This document shows positions 1-6,892 of a stretch of DNA of 10,209 nucleotides, in pieces; positions within the stretch are counted from its first letter, which is position 1, and each line of letters opens with the position of its first letter. Made by a program: the position numbers and the translations under genes. This DNA comes from an uncultured Christensenella sp. (GTDB lineage: Bacteria > Bacillota > Clostridia > Christensenellales > UBA3700). The stretch is from positions 1 through 10,209 of the forward strand of contig CAJTZR010000070.1 of assembly GCA_910584035.1 (NCBI GenBank). The letters are read 5' to 3'. The notes beneath the pieces are model-generated. The model was not told the origin of the DNA and did not search any database. It saw nothing but the letters and a program-made list of their open reading frames with translations.

Positions 1-318
1 GAGGATAAACATATTTTGGATGAAGATTTAGAATATATTAACTCTACTTATGATATGTCAATAGACAATATTGAGGATATTAAAGCCACTATAGAAAAAT
101 ATGCAATCGGCTACCAGTTGGATAGAATTTATAAGCCCGATTTGGCTGTATTGATTCTTGCTATTTGTGAAATGAAATATAATACAGAAATTCCTCGTGC
201 GGTTGCAATTAGTGAGGCTGTTTCTATTATAAAAAAATATTCCACAGCAAAAAGCGGACCATTTGTAAATGGTATTTTGGCTAGTGTTTATAAGGAGCTT
301 AATAATGAATCTAATTAA
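1..318 (+). CDS. nusB: Transcription antitermination factor NusB (3' part, start lies outside window)
   Basis: NusB binds the boxA element of rRNA leader transcripts together with NusE (ribosomal protein S10) and helps RNA polymerase resist Rho termination. The frame is open from base 1 and gives 105 residues. Full NusB proteins are usually about 130-150 residues, so roughly 30-40 N-terminal residues should lie upstream. A TTG at 16 is in frame but is not a credible start. Family-typical features are the helix around 'AICEMKYNTEIPRAVAISEAV' split over the middle of the fragment, and the C-terminal 'SGPFVNGILASVYKEL' stretch, the conserved FVNGxL motif. The gene ends at the TAA at 316-318 and overlaps folD by 14 bp, which suggests translational coupling. 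Its position at the head of a folD-xseA-xseB-ispA-dxs cluster supports the call. It is an all-helical cytoplasmic RNA-binding protein. Confidence 0.87.
   Translation, partial: EDKHILDEDLEYINSTYDMSIDNIEDIKATIEKYAIGYQLDRIYKPDLAVLILAICEMKYNTEIPRAVAISEAVSIIKKYSTAKSGPFVNGILASVYKELNNESN
292..297 (+). promoter_or_regulatory. Ribosome binding site fixing the folD start
   Basis: AAGGAG lies inside the end of nusB, 7 nt upstream of the ATG at 305. It selects that ATG over in-frame upstream starts, and the resulting N-terminus (MNLINGKEVS) matches the usual beginning of FolD. Confidence 0.75.
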
Positions 319-1144
319 TGGTAAAGAGGTATCTAAAAATACAAGAGAAAAAGTTGCCGTAATGGTAAAAGAATTTATTGCACAAAAAGGTAGGATACCT
401 TGTCTTGCGGTTATTTTAGTTGGTGAAGACCCAGCCTCACAAACTTATGTTAAAAACAAGATTATTGGTTGTGAAGAGGTTGGAATGAAGTCTTTATCTT
501 TTAGACTACCAGCAACTAGCACAAATGAGGAAGTTGCCAAAATTATAAAAGATTTGGCAAGTGACGAAAGCGTGGATGGTATTTTAATGCAATTACCATT
601 ACCAAAAGGTCTTGACGAAAGATATTTATTGTCATTAATACCAGATAGTAAAGATGTTGATGGTTTTAGTCCTAACAACCTAGGTTTGCTTGCTATGAAC
701 ACACCTCGTACTGTAAGCTGTACACCTTTTGGCGTAATGGAATTACTTGCTTCAACTGGTGTTAACTTAAGCGGTAAGCACGCAGTTGTTATTGGCAGAA
801 GCAATACTGTAGGCAAGCCTATGGCAATGTTGCTATTAAATGCTAATTGCACAGTTACTGTATGCCACTCAAAAACACAAAATATGGCTGAGATTACAAA
901 GCAAGCAGATATTTTGGTTGTGGCAATTGGCAAACCTAAATTTGTTACAAGCGATATGGTAAAAGATGGTGCAATCGTAATTGACGTGGGCATTAACAGA
1001 GTGGACGGAAAGCTTGTTGGTGATGTTGATTTTGAAAATGTAAGTAAAAAAGCGTCATACATAACACCTGTTCCAGGTGGTGTCGGACCTATGACGATTT
1101 CAATGCTTTTATACAATACTTTAATGTGTGCTAAATATGAGTGA
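305..1144 (+). CDS. folD: Bifunctional methylenetetrahydrofolate dehydrogenase / methenyltetrahydrofolate cyclohydrolase
   Basis: FolD interconverts 5,10-methylene-THF, 5,10-methenyl-THF and 10-formyl-THF in the cytoplasm, usually with NADP, and feeds purine and formyl-Met-tRNA synthesis. The product is 279 residues, close to the usual ~280-290. From the ATG at 305, the catalytic Tyr48-x3-Lys52 pair (YVKNK) is present. The DGILMQLPLPK segment at about residues 91-101 lies in the substrate pocket. The dinucleotide-binding GRSNTVGKP motif is at 164-172, and PGGVGPMT is at 257-264 near the C-terminus. All signature segments are intact. The AAGGAG site at 292-297 sets the start. The gene overlaps nusB upstream by 14 bp and xseA downstream by 8 bp, so it is probably co-translated with both. 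Cofactor preference (NADP or NAD) cannot be read from sequence alone. Confidence 0.96.
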   Translation: MNLINGKEVSKNTREKVAVMVKEFIAQKGRIPCLAVILVGEDPASQTYVKNKIIGCEEVGMKSLSFRLPATSTNEEVAKIIKDLASDESVDGILMQLPLPKGLDERYLLSLIPDSKDVDGFSPNNLGLLAMNTPRTVSCTPFGVMELLASTGVNLSGKHAVVIGRSNTVGKPMAMLLLNANCTVTVCHSKTQNMAEITKQADILVVAIGKPKFVTSDMVKDGAIVIDVGINRVDGKLVGDVDFENVSKKASYITPVPGGVGPMTISMLLYNTLMCAKYE

Positions 1145-2327
1145 TTTTGTTTCTGTTACCTTACTTACAGGGTATATTAAAAACATATTAGGTGCAGAGG
1201 AAATGTTGCATAATATCAAATTAGTAGGTGAAGTTTCAGGACTTAGATGTTCTGGACCACACGCTTATTTTACACTAAAAGACGAAAATGCACAAATTCA
1301 ATGTAATTGTTTTAGTTATGCAAAAACCTATCTGCCTAAAAATGGTGAGAGTGTTTGTCTTGTTGGTAGTGTGGATTTTTATCCGCCAGGAGGCAAGCTA
1401 TCTTTCAATGCACGAAAAATTGAGCCGTTGGGGCAAGGCTTACTTGCCTTGCAGTTAGAGCAACTACGACAAAAGTTGGAAAAAGCGGGTTATTTTGATA
1501 TAAAACACAAAAAGCCTATACCAAAGTATCCAAGTAACGTTTGTGTGGTGACTGCAAAAACGGGTGCTGTTATTCGTGATATTGTAAGCACTATTCGTAA
1601 GAAAAATCAATTATTGAATATAGACGTAATTGACGTTAAGGTTCAAGGTCAGTTTGCGGAAAATGAAATTATTTCAGCATTGACATTGGTTGATAGTATG
1701 AATTATGATGCTATAATCATTGCTCGTGGCGGTGGTTCAATGGAAGACTTAATGCCTTTCAATAGCGAAAGATTAGTATATAAAATCTTTGAATGTAAAA
1801 CACCGATAATTTCAGCAGTTGGACACGAAACAGATTTTACTTTGTGTGACTTTGTTGCAGATATAAGAGTTCCTACACCAACCGCAAGTGGAGAGCTGGT
1901 AGGTTATGACGTTGAGGAATTGAAAAATACTTTGCTTGCTTATTGCGATATTTATAAAAAGAAACTTGGTAATCGTATTGCCTATGCTGAAATGCAATTA
2001 AATTCTGCAGTAAAAGTGATGGTAAGTAAATTGCACCTTAATATTCTTGAGTGCGAAAGTAAAGTTAAAAATTTGTCAACAAGCCTTGGTAGTATATTTA
2101 AAGTTAAGTGTTTGGAAGGCGAACACGCAATAAACAAAATTATGGCTAGAATAGATGCCAACAATCCTATTAGGATATTGGGACAAGGGTATAGTAAACT
2201 TTATGATTCAAGCGGTATTGCTATTAATATTGAAAAAGTAAATGTTGGTGACGATATTATAGTTTTAACAAATGGTGGCAAGATAGATGCAAATGTAAAA
2301 AAAGTGACTATAACAGAACAAAAATAA
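1137..2327 (+). CDS. xseA: Exodeoxyribonuclease VII large subunit
   Basis: XseA is the catalytic subunit of ExoVII, which degrades single-stranded DNA from both ends into oligonucleotides and acts with XseB in repair. The product is 396 residues from the ATG at 1137. A GTG at 1128 is possible, but MSDFVSVTLLTGYIKN matches the usual N-terminus. An N-terminal OB-fold (about 20-100, with GEVSGLRCSGPHAYFTLKD) binds ssDNA. The catalytic core has RDI (Asp148), ARGGGSMEDL (196-205) and SAVGHETD (226-233) followed by PTPTA. Asp148, Arg197, His230 and Asp233 appear to match the residues reported as critical in E. coli XseA. A helical region follows, then a C-terminal NPIRILGQGYS segment at 343-353. 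The protein is about 50-60 residues shorter than E. coli and B. subtilis XseA, seemingly in the helical arm. It overlaps folD by 8 bp and has no strong ribosome binding site, so coupling is likely. Confidence 0.95.
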   Translation: MSDFVSVTLLTGYIKNILGAEEMLHNIKLVGEVSGLRCSGPHAYFTLKDENAQIQCNCFSYAKTYLPKNGESVCLVGSVDFYPPGGKLSFNARKIEPLGQGLLALQLEQLRQKLEKAGYFDIKHKKPIPKYPSNVCVVTAKTGAVIRDIVSTIRKKNQLLNIDVIDVKVQGQFAENEIISALTLVDSMNYDAIIIARGGGSMEDLMPFNSERLVYKIFECKTPIISAVGHETDFTLCDFVADIRVPTPTASGELVGYDVEELKNTLLAYCDIYKKKLGNRIAYAEMQLNSAVKVMVSKLHLNILECESKVKNLSTSLGSIFKVKCLEGEHAINKIMARIDANNPIRILGQGYSKLYDSSGIAINIEKVNVGDDIIVLTNGGKIDANVKKVTITEQK

Positions 2328-2341
2328 AGAGGATAATTATT

Positions 2342-2560
2342 ATGGAATTTGAAAAGGTGTTGCAAGAACTAGAAGAAATTGCAAAAAAAATGGAAGATAA
2401 AAATACTACTTTAGATGAGAGTTTAAAGCTTTTTGATAAAGGGGTAAAAAAGAGTAGTGAATGTATAAAAGTTTTGAACGAAACAAAAGGTAAGGCGGAA
2501 CTTTTGATTAAGGAACTAGATACTATTACTAAAGCAGAGTTAGTTTTGGAAGAAAACTAA
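2342..2560 (+). CDS. xseB: Exodeoxyribonuclease VII small subunit
   Basis: XseB is the small helical partner of XseA. Several copies pack on the helical arm of each XseA and are needed for ExoVII activity. The 72-residue product has the usual length (about 60-85). It matches the family pattern: an N-terminal FEKVLQELEEIAKKME helix, the hallmark LDESLKLFDKGVK turn and second helix, then a charged tail. It is predicted to be a two-helix coiled-coil protein with no membrane segment. AGAGGA at 2328-2333 sits 8 nt before the ATG. The gene starts 14 nt after the xseA stop, so the two subunits are surely made from one transcript. An AT-rich hairpin with a T5 run follows the stop codon. Confidence 0.95.
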   Translation: MEFEKVLQELEEIAKKMEDKNTTLDESLKLFDKGVKKSSECIKVLNETKGKAELLIKELDTITKAELVLEEN

Positions 2561-2562
2561 AT

Positions 2563-2593
2563 ATTTATTCAATTATTATTGGAATAAATTTTT
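2563..2593 (+). terminator. Weak terminator-like hairpin between xseB and ispA
   Basis: ATTTATTC (2563-2570) and GAATAAAT (2582-2589) form a perfect 8-bp inverted repeat with an 11-nt loop, followed by a short T run to 2593. The stem has only one G-C pair, so it would be unstable. It may cause partial termination or mark an mRNA processing point; chance occurrence in AT-rich DNA is also plausible. Confidence 0.28.
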
Positions 2594-2635
2594 AATGTGA
2601 ATTGCAAAAAAGTAATAGTAAATTTAAGGTGTTTA

Positions 2636-3505
2636 ATGAGAGAATTTTTGAATAACAACAAATTGATATTTGAGGGATATTTGAAAGAAAGACTTTGTGA
2701 GTTGCAAGATGTCCCACAACCTATTGGCCAAGCTGTTGAATATGCTTTGGACGGAGGTAAAAGACTTAGACCTATACTTTGCGTATTAGGTGCTAACTTT
2801 ATGGGACAAGATTTTGATTCCATTAAAAATTTAGCTTTGGGAGTTGAATGTATTCACAATTATTCCTTATGTCACGATGATTTGCCGTGTATGGATAATG
2901 ACGACTTAAGGCACGGAAAAGCTAGTACTCACAAAAAGTTTGGTGAGGGTATGGGAGTACTTACTGGTGACGCTCTTTTAAACCTTGCATTTGAATTTAT
3001 GCTTGATGGTGAGCATAATGCCAATTATTACAAAGCCGTAGCATACATTTCTAAAATGAGCGGTATATATGGAATGGTTGGCGGTCAGTGTATAGATATT
3101 TGCAGTGACGAGTACAGAGAGAAAAGCCTTGACGAGGTAATTAAACTAAATACTTTAAAAACAGCGTGTTTATTTAAAGCTGCTTTGGTAGGTAGTAGCA
3201 TTAGCCTTGGTGCTAAGGCAGAGGAAATTGCAGATTTAGAAATTTATTGCTCTAAGTTAGGTCTTATTTTTCAGATTGTTGACGATATATTAGACATTAC
3301 TTCTAATGCAAAGATTTTAGGTAAAAATATTAACAGCGATATAAAAGCAGATAAGACGACTTATATATCTATTTGCGGAATAGACAAAGCAAGAGAGGAT
3401 ATAAATGTGCTAGAAAGTGAGGCAATTGAGGTTTTGCAAAAGTATGGAAAGCGTGCAGATAAATTGATAGACCTTGCAAAATATTTGACAAATCGCAGTA
3501 TGTAG
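2636..3505 (+). CDS. ispA: Polyprenyl synthetase, probable farnesyl diphosphate synthase
   Basis: This all-helical cytoplasmic enzyme condenses IPP with DMAPP and then GPP, most likely giving farnesyl diphosphate for undecaprenyl carrier synthesis. From the ATG at 2636 the product is 289 residues (E. coli IspA has about 299). AAGG at 2626-2629, 6 nt upstream, supports this ATG over a GTG at 2597. The GGKRLRP motif is present. The first Asp-rich motif is DDLPCMD (81-87) with the two-residue insertion seen in bacterial FPP synthases, and a Tyr lies five residues before it (YSLCHDD), which favours C15 as the product. The second Asp-rich motif is DDILD (216-220), followed by the SDIKADKTTY segment. 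Geranylgeranyl diphosphate synthase is the main alternative. Placement before dxs puts both ends of isoprenoid precursor supply in one operon. Confidence 0.9.
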   Translation: MREFLNNNKLIFEGYLKERLCELQDVPQPIGQAVEYALDGGKRLRPILCVLGANFMGQDFDSIKNLALGVECIHNYSLCHDDLPCMDNDDLRHGKASTHKKFGEGMGVLTGDALLNLAFEFMLDGEHNANYYKAVAYISKMSGIYGMVGGQCIDICSDEYREKSLDEVIKLNTLKTACLFKAALVGSSISLGAKAEEIADLEIYCSKLGLIFQIVDDILDITSNAKILGKNINSDIKADKTTYISICGIDKAREDINVLESEAIEVLQKYGKRADKLIDLAKYLTNRSM

Positions 3506-3571
3506 TATATTGATTGTTTGTAGCGGATATTGAAAGAATTTTGTTTACAATTAGTTGCAAAGGTTAAAAAC

Positions 3572-3588
3572 ACGCCGAAAATCGGTGT
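3572..3588 (+). repeat. Small hairpin in the ispA-dxs gap
   Basis: ACGCCGA (3572-3578) pairs with TCGGTGT (3582-3588) around an AAA loop: 7 pairs including one G-U, with a GC-rich core. No T run follows on this strand, so it is not an intrinsic terminator. It overlaps a variant of a 14-mer found twice elsewhere in the window (see findings). It lies 21 nt upstream of dxs and could influence mRNA stability or act as a protein binding site; no function is demonstrated. Confidence 0.4.
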
Positions 3589-3609
3589 TAAATTGCAAAA
3601 TGAGGGCTT

Positions 3610-5472
3610 ATGGAGTTAAAAGATATAAAAATGCCAGCAGATATCAAGGGAATGGATATTGCTGAACTTAAACAACTTGCAAGAGAGTTAAGACAAAAAA
3701 TATTGGACACTGTTATGATTAATGGTGGACATTTGGCAAGTTCGTTAGGTGCGGTGGAAATTATCCTTGCTATGCATTATTGTTTTGATTGTCCAAAAGA
3801 CAAATTTATATTTGATGTTGGTCATCAATGTTATGCTCATAAGCTTTTAACTGGTAGATATGAAAAATTTTCTTCTTTAAGGCAGTTTGGCGGTATAGCT
3901 GGTTTTCCAAAAATAAATGAATCGGAATATGATTGTGCGAATACTGGTCACTCAAGCACAAGCATATCTTTGGCTTGTGGACTTAGCCGTGCATTATGGC
4001 AAGACAATTCCTCAAATATTACAGTGTCAGTAATTGGTGATGGTGCTTTGACTGGTGGACTAGCCTATGAAGCACTTAATGATTGCATTAATTTAAAGAA
4101 AAAACAAATTATTATTTTAAATGATAATTCAATGTCCATTTCGGAGAATGTAGGTAGTACTGCTAAATATTTGTTAAGGTTGCACACCTCAAATGCCTAT
4201 AACAGATTAAAGTCTAAAGCTTACAATATTGTTAGAGGTTTTAGGATTGACAATGCAGCTCCAGCAATGAGATTTTTGTACAAAGCAAAAAATAGCGTTA
4301 AATACTTTTTACAAGGCGGTATGCCGTTTGAGCAGTTTGGCATTAGGTATTTTGGACCTATTGACGGACACGATTTGGAAGATTTGATAAACATACTTGA
4401 GGTTGCAAAAAAGGAAGAGGAAAGTTGTATTATTCACGTTGTAACTAAAAAAGGTTACGGCTTTAAGGAAGCAGAGGATAATCCAGCTAAATATCACGGA
4501 TATAGTCCTAAATGTGGTGGTAAATGTGAAAACAGCATTTCATTCTCTGACGCATTTGGTGAAGCTATGAAAAATATTGCAAGCAGTAATAGCAAAATTT
4601 ATGCTGTCACTGCCGCAATGAGAGAGGGAACTGGACTTTTGGGTTATTCAGAAATGTTCCCTCAAAGGTTTAGTGATGTAGGAATTGCAGAGGGGCACGC
4701 AGCAACAATGTGTGCAGGGCTTGCTCTTGGTGGATATAAACCTTATTTTGCAGTGTATTCTTCATTCTTGCAAAGGGCATATGATAACTTGATTCACGAT
4801 GTATGTTTGCAAGACTTGCCAGTAACTTTCTGTATAGACAGAGCTGGTATTGTGCCAAATGATGGGGAAACACATCAAGGTATTTATGACGTCAACTTTT
4901 TGAGATTAATTCCAAATATGACTATAATTGCACCAAAAAGTGCGGCAGAACTTAACGAAGCAATAAAGTGGTCAGTGAATTTTAATCATCCATTGGCTAT
5001 TAGATATCCTAAAGGAATGAGCCTTATTGGTGGGGAAGTAAAACCGATTGAACTTGGCAGTTGGGAAGTGCTAAAAAAATCTACAGATAAATTGGTTATT
5101 TTGGCAGTTGGTGCGTTAATGGTTGGGCAAGCAATAAAAGTTTGTGCAAAACTTGAGGAACAAGGTATTAATGCAGAAGTTGTAAATTGTAGGTTTGTTA
5201 AACCAATGGATAGAAATTACTTATCCACACTTGGTGGTAAATTAGTAGTAACTCTTGAGGATAATCAACTTGCTGGTGGCTTTGGAAGCAGTGTGCTTGA
5301 GTATTTTAATGAAAATAATATTACTGCAAAAGTTGTACGTATGGCAATAAATGAGCAGTTTTTAACTCAAGGTAGCATTAAAGAATTACTTGAAATGGTT
5401 GGTTTAGATGTGGATAGCATATTAAAAAATTGCATTGCACATTATAATGCTTTTATGAGGACAGAATTATGA
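3610..5472 (+). CDS. dxs: 1-deoxy-D-xylulose-5-phosphate synthase
   Basis: DXS condenses pyruvate with glyceraldehyde 3-phosphate, using thiamine diphosphate and Mg2+, to give DXP, the first and flux-controlling step of the MEP pathway and a precursor of thiamine and pyridoxal. The 620 residues equal the E. coli length. GGHLASSLG carries His41 at the active site. FDVGHQCYAHKLLTGR and NTGHSSTSIS are typical. The ThDP/Mg motif begins GDGA at 143 and ends at Asn173 in NDNSMSISENVG. The pyrimidine domain has IAEGHA with catalytic Glu361, then YSSFLQRAYDNLIHDV and DRAGIVPNDGETHQG. The transketolase C-terminal domain completes the protein. GAGGG at 3602-3606 is a close-spaced ribosome binding site. 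A 104-bp gap separates the gene from ispA, and the stop overlaps the nadK ATG (ATGA), so the two are coupled. Confidence 0.97.
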   Translation: MELKDIKMPADIKGMDIAELKQLARELRQKILDTVMINGGHLASSLGAVEIILAMHYCFDCPKDKFIFDVGHQCYAHKLLTGRYEKFSSLRQFGGIAGFPKINESEYDCANTGHSSTSISLACGLSRALWQDNSSNITVSVIGDGALTGGLAYEALNDCINLKKKQIIILNDNSMSISENVGSTAKYLLRLHTSNAYNRLKSKAYNIVRGFRIDNAAPAMRFLYKAKNSVKYFLQGGMPFEQFGIRYFGPIDGHDLEDLINILEVAKKEEESCIIHVVTKKGYGFKEAEDNPAKYHGYSPKCGGKCENSISFSDAFGEAMKNIASSNSKIYAVTAAMREGTGLLGYSEMFPQRFSDVGIAEGHAATMCAGLALGGYKPYFAVYSSFLQRAYDNLIHDVCLQDLPVTFCIDRAGIVPNDGETHQGIYDVNFLRLIPNMTIIAPKSAAELNEAIKWSVNFNHPLAIRYPKGMSLIGGEVKPIELGSWEVLKKSTDKLVILAVGALMVGQAIKVCAKLEEQGINAEVVNCRFVKPMDRNYLSTLGGKLVVTLEDNQLAGGFGSSVLEYFNENNITAKVVRMAINEQFLTQGSIKELLEMVGLDVDSILKNCIAHYNAFMRTEL

Positions 5473-6314
5473 AAATAGGTATTTGTGTCAATAAACATAG
5501 AGATTTTGAGTGTGCTACAGCTTTAAAGTTTATAGATTGTGCTACAAAAAAAGGTTTGCAAGTGTTTGTTGCTAGTGGTGTAGAGGAATTTATTAAATTG
5601 CCAAGTTATAGCTTAGACGATGTTGCCAAAAAGTCTGACATTATGGTTGTTTTTGGTGGTGACGGAACTATGCTTTCAGTGGCAAGGCGAGTTGTAAAAT
5701 ATGAAATACCATTGCTTGGAGTTAATAAGGGCAATCTTGGTTTTTTGACTGAGTGTGAGGATACTGGTTTTGATAGTTTGGTTACAAGATTAATAAATAA
5801 TGACTTTAGAATTGAAAAACGTTCAATGCTAAAGGCTGATGTTTGTGGAGAGGAATATCTTGCACTTAATGAGATAAGTTTGTCAAGAGGAATGTCAAGC
5901 AGAACAATAGATATATCTATCACAGTTGACGGAGGTCTTTGTGACATAGTAACTGGTGACGGAGTAATAATCAGCACGCCAACTGGCTCAACAGCCTATG
6001 CAATGAGTTGTGGCGGGGCAATTTTAAGCCCAAGTGTGAGAGCAATCGGAGTTACGGCTATCTGTCCACATAGTTTAAATTCCAGACCAATGGTAGTTGG
6101 TGATGAGAGTAAAATTCTTTTACATACACAATGTAATAGCGTGAATGATATTATGGTGTGTGTAGATGGTGAAAATGTTACTTTGAAAGATTGTGATAAT
6201 CTTGAAGTACTTGTTGAAAAAAGTGACTTTTACACTCAACTTATACGATTAAATGATAGCAATTTTTATAGTAAATTAATTCAAAAGATGTTTGGCTGGA
6301 ATAAGTTAGGTTAA
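5469..6314 (+). CDS. nadK: NAD kinase
   Basis: NadK phosphorylates NAD to NADP in the cytoplasm and sets the NADP(H) pool used by biosynthesis, including FolD and the MEP reductases. The 281-residue product is of normal length. The hallmark GGDGT motif is at 63-67 (VVFGGDGTMLSVAR), followed by GVNKGNLGFLTE. LNE at 133-135 contributes to NAD binding. The second conserved block, TPTGSTAYAMSCGG, is at 170-183 and ends in GGAILSPS, followed by ICPHSLNSRPMV. No motif is missing. The ATG at 5469 overlaps the dxs stop by 4 bp, and no tlyA gene intervenes as it often does in related clusters. Whether the phosphate donor is ATP or polyphosphate cannot be decided from sequence. Confidence 0.96.
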   Translation: MKIGICVNKHRDFECATALKFIDCATKKGLQVFVASGVEEFIKLPSYSLDDVAKKSDIMVVFGGDGTMLSVARRVVKYEIPLLGVNKGNLGFLTECEDTGFDSLVTRLINNDFRIEKRSMLKADVCGEEYLALNEISLSRGMSSRTIDISITVDGGLCDIVTGDGVIISTPTGSTAYAMSCGGAILSPSVRAIGVTAICPHSLNSRPMVVGDESKILLHTQCNSVNDIMVCVDGENVTLKDCDNLEVLVEKSDFYTQLIRLNDSNFYSKLIQKMFGWNKLG

Positions 6315-6318
6315 GGAG
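6313..6318 (+). promoter_or_regulatory. Ribosome binding site of argR
   Basis: AAGGAG lies 6 nt before the ATG at 6325. It overlaps the nadK stop codon region, so argR has its own strong initiation site within the operon. Confidence 0.7.
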
Positions 6319-6324
6319 ATAGAT

Positions 6325-6777
6325 ATGAAAAGAAATAAGCGACAATTAAAACTTATGGAAATTATTAATAATCATGATGTGGAAACACAAGGTGAACTTA
6401 TTGAATTATTGCAAACTGCTGGCTTTTCAGTAACACAAGCAACAATATCAAGAGATATTAATGATTTAGGTATAACAAAAATTATCGCACCTAACAGACG
6501 ATATAAGTATGTTTGTCCTAAAGAAGAAAAAGAGGACTTGACGAATAAATATAATAGTTTGTTTAAACAAGCAGTTGTAGAAGTTAAATCAGCTCAAAAT
6601 ATTATAGTTATAAAAACTATAATCGGCTCAGCAAATAGTGCAGCTGCGTTTATAGATAATTTAAATATATCCGAGATTGTAGGAACATTAGCTGGTGATG
6701 ATACAATTTTTTTGGTAGTGGAAAATGAGCAAGTTGCGGTAAATGTTAAAAAGAAATTGAATAGTTATTTGCAATAA
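6325..6777 (+). CDS. argR: Arginine repressor (ArgR/AhrC family)
   Basis: ArgR is a hexameric, arginine-responsive transcription regulator that represses arginine biosynthesis and often activates catabolism. The 150 residues match the family's ~150. The N-terminal winged helix-turn-helix covers about residues 1-65, with the recognition helix SVTQATISRDINDLGITK (Ser42-Arg43 as the conserved SR pair). The C-terminal oligomerisation and arginine-binding domain has GSANSAAAFID (101-111) and EIVGTLAGDD (117-126), whose GDD binds arginine. It begins 10 nt after nadK. Linkage of argR to recN is common in Bacillota and does not itself imply that it regulates these genes. I see no clear ARG-box palindrome in the gap before recN. 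Confidence 0.96.
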   Translation: MKRNKRQLKLMEIINNHDVETQGELIELLQTAGFSVTQATISRDINDLGITKIIAPNRRYKYVCPKEEKEDLTNKYNSLFKQAVVEVKSAQNIIVIKTIIGSANSAAAFIDNLNISEIVGTLAGDDTIFLVVENEQVAVNVKKKLNSYLQ

Positions 6778-6790
6778 ATTATAAAAAATC

Positions 6791-6820
6791 ATTCAAAAAT
6801 CGATACTAATTTGATATTTT
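6791..6820 (+). promoter_or_regulatory. Possible recN promoter/operator region with shared 14-mer
   Basis: The argR-recN gap (115 bp) is long enough for a promoter. A 14-mer, AAAATCGATACTAA (6796-6809), lies between a weak -35-like ATTCAA and a -10-like GATATT. The same 14-mer recurs exactly downstream of recN. A second -10-like box, TATAGT, is at 6847-6852. No LexA-type GAAC-N4-GTTC site is visible. Promoter assignment is inference only. Confidence 0.3.
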
Positions 6821-6882
6821 TAAGTAGGAACAAGTAATTTTAGGTTTATAGTGTAATGCAAAAATTAATTGCACTTGTGTTT

Positions 6883-6889
6883 GGAGGTG
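6883..6889 (+). promoter_or_regulatory. Strong ribosome binding site fixing the recN start
   Basis: GGAGGTG ends 3 nt before the ATG at 6893 (the GGAGG core ends 5 nt before). It rules out upstream in-frame TTG codons as starts. Confidence 0.78.
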
Positions 6890-6892
6890 TTT

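Noticed and set aside
445..1116. Long open frame on the minus strand opposite folD (223 codons)
   Set aside because: It lies entirely antisense to a clear folD with intact motifs, has no recognisable domain, and is the usual shadow effect of codon bias.
5221..5229. Exact DnaA-box consensus TTATCCACA
   Set aside because: A single 9-mer inside dxs coding sequence (codons for Leu-Ser-Thr), with no cluster of boxes, no dnaA/dnaN and no AT-rich unwinding element next to it.
5606..5977. Minus-strand open frame opposite nadK
   Set aside because: Antisense to a clear nadK; no ribosome binding site or family motif. The other minus-strand frames opposite xseA, ispA, dxs and recN fail for the same reasons.
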